Assembly: GCF_024713975.1 (NCBI RefSeq)
Contig: NC_091113.1
Coordinates: 9,374,501-9,438,500 of the forward strand
From: Paralichthys olivaceus
Lineage: Eukaryota > Chordata > Actinopteri > Pleuronectiformes > Paralichthyidae
Direction of reading: 5' to 3'
Length of the DNA: 64,000 bases
Positions 26,216 to 37,900 of this stretch are shown here, piece after piece (the stretch's first letter is position 1; each line of letters begins with the position of its first letter). Below the pieces are notes generated by a model. It was not told the origin of the DNA. It made no database searches and saw nothing but the letters and a program-made list of their open reading frames with translations. A program made the translations under genes and the position numbers.

Positions 26216-27393
26216 GAGAGCTGAAAATCAGGTTAAAATATAAAGTAATACAAAAAATCTGCAAAAAAGTAACTCATCACATGGCATGTGCAAAGCAGGT
26301 ATTAATCCATTTTAGCATTTCAAAATCCCCAATATTAAAGCTACTCAGTAAACTGAATATAGCCTTGTCAGCTCAAAACGGACGTGAGCTGTGCCGGATT
26401 CACTACTATGCTGCATAAAAACATTCAGTACTTTTGTCCATAACATGAATGCAATTGTGCAAATATCCATACATAATAAATATATTTAAATTGTATTTTG
26501 TAATTAACATGAGATTACGACAGTCAAATTCATAAGAATGTCAGTTGAACGATGACTTGATAATATTGTTAATACATTGGGCTACATTAGAAAAGATCGA
26601 AGTTCTTGTGTTTTTGAGGCTTCGTTTTATCTTGGATTTAAAAACAGTGATCACATGTGCATGTTGCATTGTACATGTGCTATAAGTACTGCTTTTAAAA
26701 ACAGGTTAATCAGGAACACAGTCAATTGCTGGGAGCTGTTTGGTAACTATTTCTTCCACAGAGCAAGACTCAGCACCATCAACCCCAAAGAGTAGCAGGT
26801 TGTGGAGAGCTGAAAATCAGGTTAAAATATAAAGTAATACAAAAAATCTGCAAAAAAGTAACTCAACACATGGCATGTGTAAAGCAGGTATTAATCCATT
26901 TTAGCATTTCAAAATCCCCAATATTAAAGCTACTCAGTAAACTGAATATAGCCTTGTCAGCTCAAAACGGACGTGAGCTGTGCCGGATTCACTACTATGC
27001 TGCATAAAAACATTCAGTACTTTTGTCCATAACATGAATGCAATTGTGCAAATATCCATACATAATAAATATATTTAAATTGTATTTTGTAATTAACATG
27101 AGATTACGACAGTCAAATTCATAAGAATGTCAGTTGAACGATGACTTGATAATATTGTTAATACATTGGGCTACATTAGAAAAGATCGAAGTTCTTGTGT
27201 TTTTGAGGCTTCGTTTTATCTTGGATTTAAAGAGTGATCACATGTGCATGTTGCATTGTACATGTGCTATAAGTACTGCTTTTAAAAACAGGTTAATCAG
27301 GAACACAGTCAATTGATGGGAGCTGTTTGGTAACTATTTCTTCCACAGAGCAAGACTCAGCACCATCAACCCCAGAGAGTAGCAGGTTGTGGA
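26216..27393 (-). repeat. tandem direct duplication, about 589-bp unit
   Basis: Copy 1 is 26216-26804 and copy 2 is 26805-27393, head to tail and nearly identical, with scattered substitutions and a 3-bp difference (GGATTTAAAAACAG versus GGATTTAAAGAG). Each copy carries the 3' flank and last codons of the neighbouring CA pseudogene, so copy 1 includes an orphan 3' piece of the last CA exon (26746-26806). High identity points to a recent event. Confidence 0.9.
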
Positions 27394-30093
27394 GGCAGAG
27401 CTTTTTGTGACTGTGAGATCTGGCTGGATGTTTCTGTAGACGTTCCTCATAAAAGGTGATGAGGTGTCGTTGATGTGTACTGTTGTGCTAAAGAGGTCAA
27501 TCTGGAGATAAGACAACAGGTGAGTTAGCTGCACTGAGTCACTGTTGGAGTATATGTACTTTATGAACTGGCCACTGTACATAAGGGTGAAGAGAAACTC
27601 ACCAAATCCTTGCTGACTTTGATTGGCTCTTTGAACACAGTCCAAACCACGGCCTCATTGCAAGCAGGGGTGGTCAAGGAGCCAAGGTAACGATAGTATA
27701 TTGAGCGGTTCACGCCAACAAGGAGGTCATCCAGTGAAATTCCAGAAGGAATTGTAAAAGTTTGACCTGAGGACAGAAACAAGCTCAGTGGAGGAGAGAA
27801 GTGTGTCATGGCATTTGCATATTTAACAGAGTACAGTAATTAAAGTCACAAAAAACATTTGAAAATTATGGAGTCCAACAGTTGCATGAATTTAAAGGTT
27901 CACCATGTAAGACATCTAGTGGTGAAGTTACATATGCAGGTGAACACCCCTCACCTCACCCTCCCCTTCCAAACATGATAAAGAACCTGTGGTGAACTTC
28001 AGTTGTCATAAAAACTCAAAAGGTGTTTAGTTTGTCCAGTCTGGGCTACTGTAAAAAACATGGCGGCCTCCATAGAGAGGACCCGCTCCTGATGTAAATA
28101 CAAGTATACAACAACAAATAAAGTAAACAACACTTTGTACAATAGTACACATTAGTGAAAACATCACTATGATTCTTTTGTATTCAGTTTCTGCCAATAG
28201 ATCCCTTTCACCTAAATCTTACACTCTGAACCTTGACACAAAACAAAAAGCTTTTGAGGTTTGTACCACATAAAGGTGCAAACCTGTTTGGTCAAATACA
28301 AACACACTCACACAAACAAACAATCCTTCCTGAGTCAGTGCCAGCAAGCTATGCAAACAGATTCTTGCCAAAACAAGGCCTTGGAGTGTATTAGAAGTAG
28401 TTATGCTCCCCTTAATGTTCAGTTATTTGAAAATGTCCCATATGTTGAAGAAAAAATATGTTTCTTTGAGTTTTACCGATACATGATGTTGGCCTATCAG
28501 CATGTCCCTCCACCAAAGAAGATTGGGTTTCCCAGCAAGAAAGGAAATGAGAGATGAAGTCATTTTTCCTCAGCTAGCCGCAACTCCCCTCTGGTTCCCC
28601 AAACAGATCCAAGGATTTAGTTTCAATTCAACATGTAGACCTGAACAGTGTGAATGAAAGACTGATCTCAGGATGGAAGATAACTTTGCTTTTAAAACGT
28701 GAGCCCTATGTATTACTTTGAGCTGAGTTATGCGGTGCTGAGGACCTATTGAAGTTGAGTTAACCAGAGTGTAGGATTCTATGCATCTTCTCTTTGCTCG
28801 TCTCTCTTGATCTCTTAATAAACACTCACTATCCACCCATCAAGCTCGGAGAGAACTGACTGAGTTTGAATTGTTGTTCATTTATCAGGGTTTGGTTTTG
28901 AGTCAGTCTCTCTGATTTGGTGGATCAGATCTATATGCACTTTATAGGATTTTGGAATTTTTGCACGGCACATGATATGGTCTACGTAAACTTTCACAAG
29001 ATGTATTGAGTAGTGGGTTAATTGAACTGGCAGTGCATGCTACTTTGCATGAGGTCAAGGAGGGACATGGTCAAAATAATAAGATAATCAACAAATGCAT
29101 CTCACCTCAATGAGGAAGCCAAGAGCAGCAAGGCCTGTGGGGTCTCCCTCAGCCTTGGTTGTGTTGCCATTGTAGACGTCCTTGAGGTTTAAAATGTGCA
29201 ACTGTGGGTGTAAGGAGAAAAGAAACACAATCTCAATTTATTGTTGTAACTTCAATTTGTAACTTCATATGAAAAACACAATTTACCTCTACAGGGAAGC
29301 ACTTGCCATTCACTGTGTGATCAGACCAGGGGACAGAGGATCCATTTCCCCAGTGCAAGTGGAACTGCAGGCTGTCATAGGTGCTAAGCAGACCTCCTCC
29401 GGAAATCTTAACATCTTTTTCAAGGATAACCTTGACTGGAGGAGGTTTAAAAAAAAGATGGACAATTAAAATCAAAACTGATAAATAATAAAAAAGCTTA
29501 CTGTTTTGTCCAGTGCTATGTAAGCAAGATTATCACATGATACAATTACACAAACCTGAACACCTCCCTCTTGAATAACCCTAATGCAACCCTCTTTAAC
29601 CAGCATTTAAGCAGGTGCCAGTCCTCACCCATTCCTCACCTGTCCGTAACCGGTGTTAATGTTGAAGTTGGTAAAGGGGAAATTCTTCAGTTTCACATCC
29701 AATGTGGCAGTGAATGTTCCAATGTGGATGTTAATGGGCGATTGTATGGAGTCATTACAAAATGTAGGCACGATAGATGCCCAGGTGGTGTCATCTGTAA
29801 AACACAAACAACTTTGAGTAGCAGTAGAGGAGCAGCTGAGATGTTGAGACTGGTAGAGATTACAGGACATCACTCACTGCAGGTTTGTAGATGATAACAC
29901 CATTCTGGAGGCAGAAGAGAACGTATAAGTATCACTTCATGATGACAAGTAGTCTCCATGGAGACGCAGCGCTAATACACAAAGTCATAAATCCAAGGTG
30001 ATGGGAAAAAAAACATTTCAAATACCTACCGACACAATCAACCCTTGATATGAGGGTGCACACAGTGAGCACAACTGCTCTGAGGAAGATCAC
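27334..30093 (-). pseudogene. carbonic anhydrase 4-like pseudogene (gene B)
   Basis: Close paralogue of the 16767-18964 gene. Recognisable exons: 30030-30093, 29878-29904, 29640-29794, 29287-29435, 29106-29201, 27603-27766, 27334-27501. Three separate defects are visible. The start codon position reads GTG instead of ATG (30093-30091). Exon 3 is 155 bp instead of 171, so it ends in the wrong phase for exon 4 and leads to a stop. The 79-bp exon 6 is missing from the 27767-29105 interval, which also breaks phase. The 164-bp exon 7 still reads like gene A, with GSLTTPAC intact, so the decay may be recent. A MITE sits in the interval that lost exon 6. A non-coding first exon end persists at 30310. 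Confidence 0.88.
27894..28234. mobile_element. MITE (non-autonomous DNA transposon)
   Basis: Ends in imperfect inverted repeats, AAGGTTCACCATGTAAGA on the left and TCTTACACTCTGAACCTT on the right. The inside (AACATGGCGGCCTCCAT, CCAGTCTGGGCTACTGTA) matches a MITE that I recognise as common in fish genomes. It lies in the interval of gene B where exon 6 should be. Confidence 0.75.
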
Positions 30094-31933
30094 CTAAAGA
30101 AACAGTCACAAAGTCACTCACCTATTTATTAATTTGTCATGTATGGACAAATTCTAGACACATCTTTTTAAATAATTACATGAATCATTAGTGATGATGC
30201 TCGATTTCACTATGGTACAGAGAAGGACCACAGAGTTCTGCTGAAAGGTCTGTTTCAGATTGTTGGTTCAGATCTTTGAGCAGAGGACTTGAGCAGCAGT
30301 GGGTCTTACCTTTGACGCACCTGCACTGTCCTCATAAGAGTTATGAAATGAATGATGTATGGTGTCCAAACATGGCAGAGTGGCTGCTGAAACATGATTA
30401 ACTGAACAACTAAAGTCTTGAGAAGACTCAGTTTGTAAAACAGGGACAGAAAGTGATAATGAGAATCCACCTTTGTTCCAGCTTTGCCAGAAAGAAATTC
30501 TTTGAGGTCATGAGCCAAGAAGTTGTGTAATTAATCCTTTTAATTAACAAGGCGTTGTTCTTTGACTGATGGTGACAGTAATATTTTGACACCATCATCT
30601 TCACGAGTAGCCAGGCTAAGAGCAGCAACACCTACTTCTGCTCAGTTTTCATGACACAACTTTATGAGAAATCAGCTTGAATGAGTATCACTAATTGTTT
30701 TTGTCAATTGGAGCCTTTTGGGTTGAATAGGAGAGATTCATTTTTAAAAGTTGTAGTTCTGAGGACTTTATTGATTGTATATTTTCACAATTTAATTGTA
30801 GTTTAATCAGAGTATACTGCCGTGTGCCACATGTCAATAATTTTCGTAAAACACATCTGGGTGTGTAATGACAATTGTCACCAAACCAGCCAGTTAAGCA
30901 AATATTGACACAACATGTTATTTGAGTCAAGAAGGCACAAAAATATCAGTTCTAATCAGACATTATTCAACTAGTGAGCAGGTTCTTTAAAGCTTTTGAA
31001 TTTGATTACTTGGCTAACATCTACAGGGATGGAGATTGATTGCAGTAGCAGGTTTTGTTTTTTGCATGCTGCAACTCTGCACATCACGTGTTGGTGGTGA
31101 TGGAGATTACTGTCAGATCAGATTCCATTTTCTTAAAACACACACATAAAGACTTCCGCAGACAGCTTATCTTGAATCCCTTTAACTTCACCCACTGGCA
31201 TTTTGAGTTATTACATGATGTGATTAATAAATCAATGAATGAAACACATCATGCCAATTAGGTGTGGCAATAAAAATTGTAATTAGAAGAAAAAAAAAAT
31301 TTGTGACATAAACCCCATCAAAATGTCAGTCTAAAATTCCCACTTTATTATCAAAGTGTCAGATGGTTTTTTTCCCACTTTAAGTAAGAAATTCATGTAG
31401 TGTTTGGTGTTATACTCTGTATTAATACAGCATAATACTCATCAGTTAATATGGTGGATCTTTTAGTTTTGGTAATGAAACAGTCAGAAGGTGGTTTCAA
31501 TACAGTTATTTATTTAAGTTTCACAGTTATTAATTTCCTTCTGATAAATACACCCAGACACTGGTTAGTATGATAGACATCAGTCTGTGATTCACTCAAT
31601 TCCATTTTTTTTTAATCCATACAGCATATGTATTTGTGGTTAGCAATCTCAAAATTTTACAATTATTCACAGCCATGGTTGAAGGTAAAGAGCCTGATAA
31701 CACTTCGAAGTTTAATAAACCATATAAGATTTTTTTTAATTAACCTTCTGTAGTCAACATCTTGATTATGAGATCACAGCTTATTATACTGCATATACGA
31801 AAGTGTCAAAATAAACTACAGAAAACACCACATCGTCCTTTACTTACAACTACGGATATAACCTTCAGAGTACAAACAGATAATCAATAAGATATGATTA
31901 TCCTTCACAGCAATTTAAGGTAGGTAGCTCTTT

Positions 31934-34900
31934 TTAAATATGCAAATTGGATACAATGGTAAAAAGACATGCCGGCAGCAGAAACTGCATGATGGGTGCA
32001 AGGCAGCTGGCTGCGGCTGAGGTGTAGACTGTCCTGTCCTGAAGAGCCTGCGGAGCCCGATACACGTTGTTGTATTTCATCTGAGTTGGGAACAGCATCA
32101 TCTGGTTGGGTTAAACCAAAAGTCAGCCTTCAGTTGGTAACAAATTCACATGCTCCGCTCATCCACCCAAAGTAATTCTTTTTTTCTCCCCAATCTAGAG
32201 ACCTGCATGAACATTTCAAAGAGCTGAAGACTGAGCAATCCTGCGATACACGTCCTAAAATCAGTACAATAGTAAAATGTCAGTAATAGTAAAAAGGCTT
32301 TTTCACACTGCAGAATAACCAAACCATGTCTCAGTTTGATCCACACCAGGATCAATTTGGCAAAGGATGAAGGCAAGGTTGTGTATTATTAGATGGTTGT
32401 TGGGGTTGATGGATAGGTTTGTAAAATATTAACACAGGAAACCACAATTTGTTTCCTGTGAGAAACCTGTTTATTCCAGCTTAGATGGTACATTTGATTA
32501 TTAGAGCTGTCATCAAGGTTGCGACATGCCTGTAACTGCAGCGGATTTCAAGCATTCATTTGACACTTGAAAGTTTGAAGGAACTTAAATGAACTCTTGT
32601 TTGAGAAGGCACTCAGTCTTTGGCTGACCACAATTTTAGTTGATGCGGGTGAAACCAAGTGGAAATGGCGGCTTGGAGCCGTTGAGCCGGCCAGACTTGT
32701 AATTCAGTGGCTAAGGGTGGGGCTGCACCAAGCAAGAAAAAATTACCAGATATCTTAGAAGGTACATGACGTTCTGATAAGTCATATAGTTTCAGCTTTC
32801 AACTCCTGCCAAGTGACGTTGATATAAAACACTAACAGTTTTAAGGGCCATCACAAGGTGACCACTGCCGGTCTCGTAACTTGTTGTACGTCTTGTTAAC
32901 CTCCCATGTCAAACATTGAAGACTTTATTACCAGCACAGTTGAATGTTTGACTCATCTGACCAGACTAAAAGCAAAAAAGTCAAGCAAGTCTATGATGGT
33001 TATAAATATGAATTTTAAAGTGAGTTTGATTATATTCCAACTAATCCAGAAATTTAAAAAAAGTTTTCCCTGTATAGTTGAAAACTAGTAGCTCGCTCTT
33101 CTGTGCATTAAAGGAATAGTTCAAAATGCCTGCTCCTGCGGGACACTTGGATGACCACAGGAGCAGAATGGAGGCGTTTTTTTTTTTTTTTTTTTTTTTT
33201 TTACATTTGACAAATCGGTCACCATTTACTTCAATTGTATTGATTTGGCTGCAATGCTGCTTACCCCTGAAACCCCAAACACTCCACCCACCCCTCCATC
33301 GGCATAGTGGTGAGTAGATGAGTGAATTTTCATTTTTGGGTGAACGATCCCTTTAGGCCCAATGTTTATTTACAAAACTACTTATCATTGACATGTAGAC
33401 ACGTTGCTTCATTGATATGAACATGGGCATTGTAGTTTTGTAATTAGGGAATCGCGCTCACACACACACACACCATTTTGCTGCCCTAAACACTGGCTTG
33501 AGCAGTCAATGTGTAATATTAAGGCATTTAAAGTAGTTCCCTGAAAAACCATATTTTTCTCTTGGGTAAAACTACAGCGCTCAGAAATTTAAAATAAAAG
33601 AATGATGAGCTGTTTAATAATTTAAATCCTCAGTGGAGTCCACTGTGTTAGCACCAGAGAGAAACCACACAATTGTTTGCATTTGGTCTTTTAAATTGGA
33701 TTAATGAAGAAAATTCCGGACTCTACGTCACACCCGTTCTGATTACTTTGTGCTCTCTGTGATCTGGGTATGAACTCCTTGAAGATCATATGCATATACC
33801 ATGTTGGTGTAAATTCCTAAAATTACATTGGAGCTACGAGTCAACAATTTAATCTCAGCCATTTATTTCAAATCTTTGATATGCATGAGAAACAAACAAT
33901 GATGTCAGAGAAAATCTGACAATGCATTTCTGTATAATCTACTGAAAAATCACTGGAGACTTGATTGTGCTGTGATACAGTGGAACAAACAGCTTCTGGA
34001 AATGAAACGTAATGACCTCACCACATGATGATGCAAGAAAACTGTTATTTAAATCTCATTATGCTACCAATATCATTAAAGCTGTTCAGGAAAATACTCT
34101 TACAAATATAAATCCCTTTTTTGTTTGAAAACAGATGAGTCCACTCACCAGTTTTTGGTCGACTTTGATAGACTCTTTAAAGACGGTCCAAACCACAGCT
34201 TCGTTACAACCAGGGGTGGTTAAGGAGCCATTGTAGCGGTAGTACACAGTTTTGCTCACACTGCTGAGCAGGTCATCAATAGAGATCTCCTCTGTGAAGT
34301 TAACTTTTGAGTCTGTATTGAAGCAAAAAATGCACAAAATGTAGTGGTACATTTATGTCTGCACATTCAGTGTTATATGCATTGAAACAAAGGGGCACGC
34401 ACCGATGTCTTCAATAGCTGAGAGATAGTTTGTCAATTTCTTCCAGGCTCCAGTATCAGCTGCTGGACTCGGTGTGGGATTTGTCTGCAGAGACCAAAGA
34501 CTCTAAGTAAAGATGGATGACCCATCTCTACTACCTTCCACTTTCCAAAAATGAAGCCAGTAGCAAACAGGGGATGGCACCACGGTGGCGACCAATTAAA
34601 AGTCAGTCTGAGCTGTCAATCATCACATTTTAGCTAATTTTTATAGCATAAACTAATAAAAACCAAATTTACTGGAGAATTAGCAGTTGTATGATAAGAA
34701 CTACTTAAAATGACATATTTGAGAAAAAATTATTTGATGTGCACTTTGACTTTTTAGTTTGGTCCTTGTGTCATGGTGAACAATGTCCGGTATCAACATT
34801 TAAGGCCCTGGTTTAACAAAGCTATGCTACTTACCTGTCCTGAGCCGCTGCTGCTTTTGGTCGATTCAGCCTGGAAAATATGTGAGAAAGTCTCATACAA

Positions 34901-37900
34901 AAGATTCACTGGTAATGTCAAAGTAAGACAGGGAAGAAAAGAAAGCAGGATTCACTTTGTTCAGTAAGACTCCCTTTAAGTTTTTTTAAAGTGAGATATT
35001 TAAGATGGACACTAGTTGTTTGGTACATGTTCTGGTTGTCATGTTTTTTGTGTGGAGACAGGTCACATTAAAAATCTACTTAGAATCAGCAGATACTGTA
35101 CATCATGGATTTGCATCTTACTATTAACAAACTCAACATTACCTCAATAAAAAAACCCAGAACTGCCAGGCCATTCGAAGTCTGTACAGCCTCGTCCAAA
35201 GTTAAATCCTTCCTCTTGTTCACTATATGCATCTGGACAAAGACACAAAAGCAAACCTCATTACAAACCACTGCATTTAATGCAACAGAATTATTCAGAG
35301 TTTTGCAATTACCTCCATTGAATATCGTTTTGAATCCACCATGTGCTCCGAGCCCTTGGAGACAGTGGAACCCCAATGGAAATGGAACTGAAGGGTGGAG
35401 TAGACATGTCCCAAACCGCCTCCCGATATCTCCACTGTGTTTTCTTTCAGCACACACTTAACTGGGAGTTGAGTGAGGACACAAGCACAGGAGTAAATGA
35501 CCCTAACACATTTAAAAAGGGTCCTCGCTCAGGCCCTAATTATAGAAATCTAAGTTTCTCCTAAATCAGCAAATTCTCATTTTTAGGTGTCATTGTCATA
35601 AGGCTAATAAAAATACAGCTAACTTGAGTTTCAGTTGTGAGATGTGTTGGATTTCAAAAACACAACAGCCTGTAATGTAAAAGGAAAACTGTCAAACCTG
35701 CGTGGCCGGTGTTGGTGATGTACTTGATGGTGTGTTTGTCGTCAAACTTTGTAAAGGTGAAGGCGTCAAGTTGTTTGTCCAGCACAGCCTTCTTTGACTC
35801 AATGTTGATGGGTGACTGATTTTCACCGCCACAGTGTGACAGAGACAGAAGGTGCCAGCGAGACTGATTGTAAACTGATGGGAGAAGAAAACCAAAGTTT
35901 AAAACAAGCCAGAGTCCTCTGCCATCCAATATGTCTGAGCAGTAACTTTATAAATTTGGTGATACATACTGCAGTGATTATCATAGCACCATGGACCGCC
36001 TGTAAAGAATGGAACTGGATATTTAATGCGCCAACACAGAGTCAGAAATATCATGAGTCACATGTGTGTGATTTTTCAACTCACTGGGAGGGAGAGAAAC
36101 TTCAGGAGACGCAAACACTTGACGTCCATTAAGTTCTTGTACAGGCCGATAAACATTGGTGAGTCCCGTAATCGAGGCAAACCGCTCAATCTTAGAATAT
36201 AAAAAGACAAACATTTCCTCCGATGGATCCAACAATGTAGGGCTGTCACTTTTTACACACTTCAGTAATTGATTTGAACGTGGTAAATGTATTATTTCAA
36301 TTGCATGCCCCGTAGGGCCATCAGTATTGCTATGTTGCAATGAAAATGGAGGACGCTAGCAGGCAAAGCTGTCCTGAGCAGACAAGCATGACACCAGAGA
36401 ACCTGAGAAGCAGTGTGTTAAAGTCTTTTGGATTCTGCGGCGTAGACCGCAAAGGTGTAGCCGTTAGCGGAAGCTGAGCAACACCAAGTGTCCAACCTTC
36501 TCATAGATACAATCAAACACATAGTGTGTGGTGTGAAATTTGTTTCCATTCAACACAATGAAGATATGCTGAAATAAAATATTTTGTAGTTGCTAATGAG
36601 TAGCAACATCAACTGGTTATTAGTCGACAGGCTCCTGGGTGTGGACTTTATATTGTGATCATTTTTACTGAATTTATCCCAATTCCAAACATTTGATTTA
36701 TTGCATCATGCAGACGTGCATCATAGGTTAAGCTCACTTTGACATCTGATTGTGTTGTGCTGTTGGTATACTATGACTGGTATACTATGCTAAGACAAAA
36801 TGTAAATGCACCTTTTCAGTTATGGAACACAGCCAAGAACAATTCACATGCAGAGAAATGTGAAACGTTTTCTTATCAACTGTTTGCTGTCACACAGATA
36901 AGAAATCATTCTTGGATCATCACATGCAGCTAACCAAGGGCATTGTGTTGCTACGACAGAATGGTTATGAAACACAATTATCCAACCATGCAGAGAACAG
37001 GCTGTACAAGTATATTGGCATTTGTCTACATGCAGGCAAGGGTCACCAGATGACAGTGTGCACGTGATTCCTCTTGACATAGGTCAAGATATTAAAGAAG
37101 CAACAATTAAGACATTTTAGCCGTCACTAAGGTAGCCAGAGGACAGGAACAGGGAAACCTGCACCAAGACAGCTGGGAACAGACTCTGACACAGCTCCTG
37201 TTGACTGATCGTGCTTGAGTATTTGCTGTACACAATGCAGTAATTATTTATGACAGTTTGTCTCTAGGCGTCAGCAAAATCAATTGCAGTAACATAATGG
37301 GTACTTCAAACAAAGTCTTAGCTTTAGTATGAGTATACATGTAATAATTAACTAGTGAGTACCCGTGGGTCTGACTGTCAACATGTTGACTGGCATTGTG
37401 GCTGGGGTGCTGCCACTGCAGGACGGTCTTATCTACTGATAAGGAAACATGTACACCTACATCCTGAAGAGGGTTCTTGACTTGCATTTTAATTTGACTC
37501 CTGAGTGGTCATAAATGAATTTCCTTGACCATGCAAATCCACCATTATGTTCACAGCAATTTAGCTTTTGTGCTAAGCTGGTAGTGTTCAATGTATCTTG
37601 CCATGGACATGGTAAAGCAGTGCCTGAAGGCTTTGTACTGGGGCACAGTCTCTTTGCACTTTTTGAAATACTACAAATACAAGCACTTTAAATGTCTCTT
37701 AAGGAATTTAACATTGCAGGAGCATGTGTTGTCTAAACTTAGCTTTTCCTCCTCTTTCTCTCCAGAATGAAGATTTTCAGGCTGCCCAACTGACCAGATT
37801 TTTGTTGATGTTGATTGGCTCTTGAAAGACAGTCCATACGACCGCTTCACTGCAGTTGGGCGTTGTCAGGGAGCCCATGTAGCGATAGTACTTTGTTCGG

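Noticed and set aside
26577-27316. Pair of similar plus-strand open frames (about 60-72 codons)
   Set aside because: They are the same non-coding 3'-flank segment seen twice because of the tandem duplication, antisense to the CA units.
32433-32460. 10-bp inverted repeat CACAGGAAAC/GTTTCCTGTG with 8-nt loop
   Set aside because: Short, inside an intron, and not rare enough by eye to call functional.
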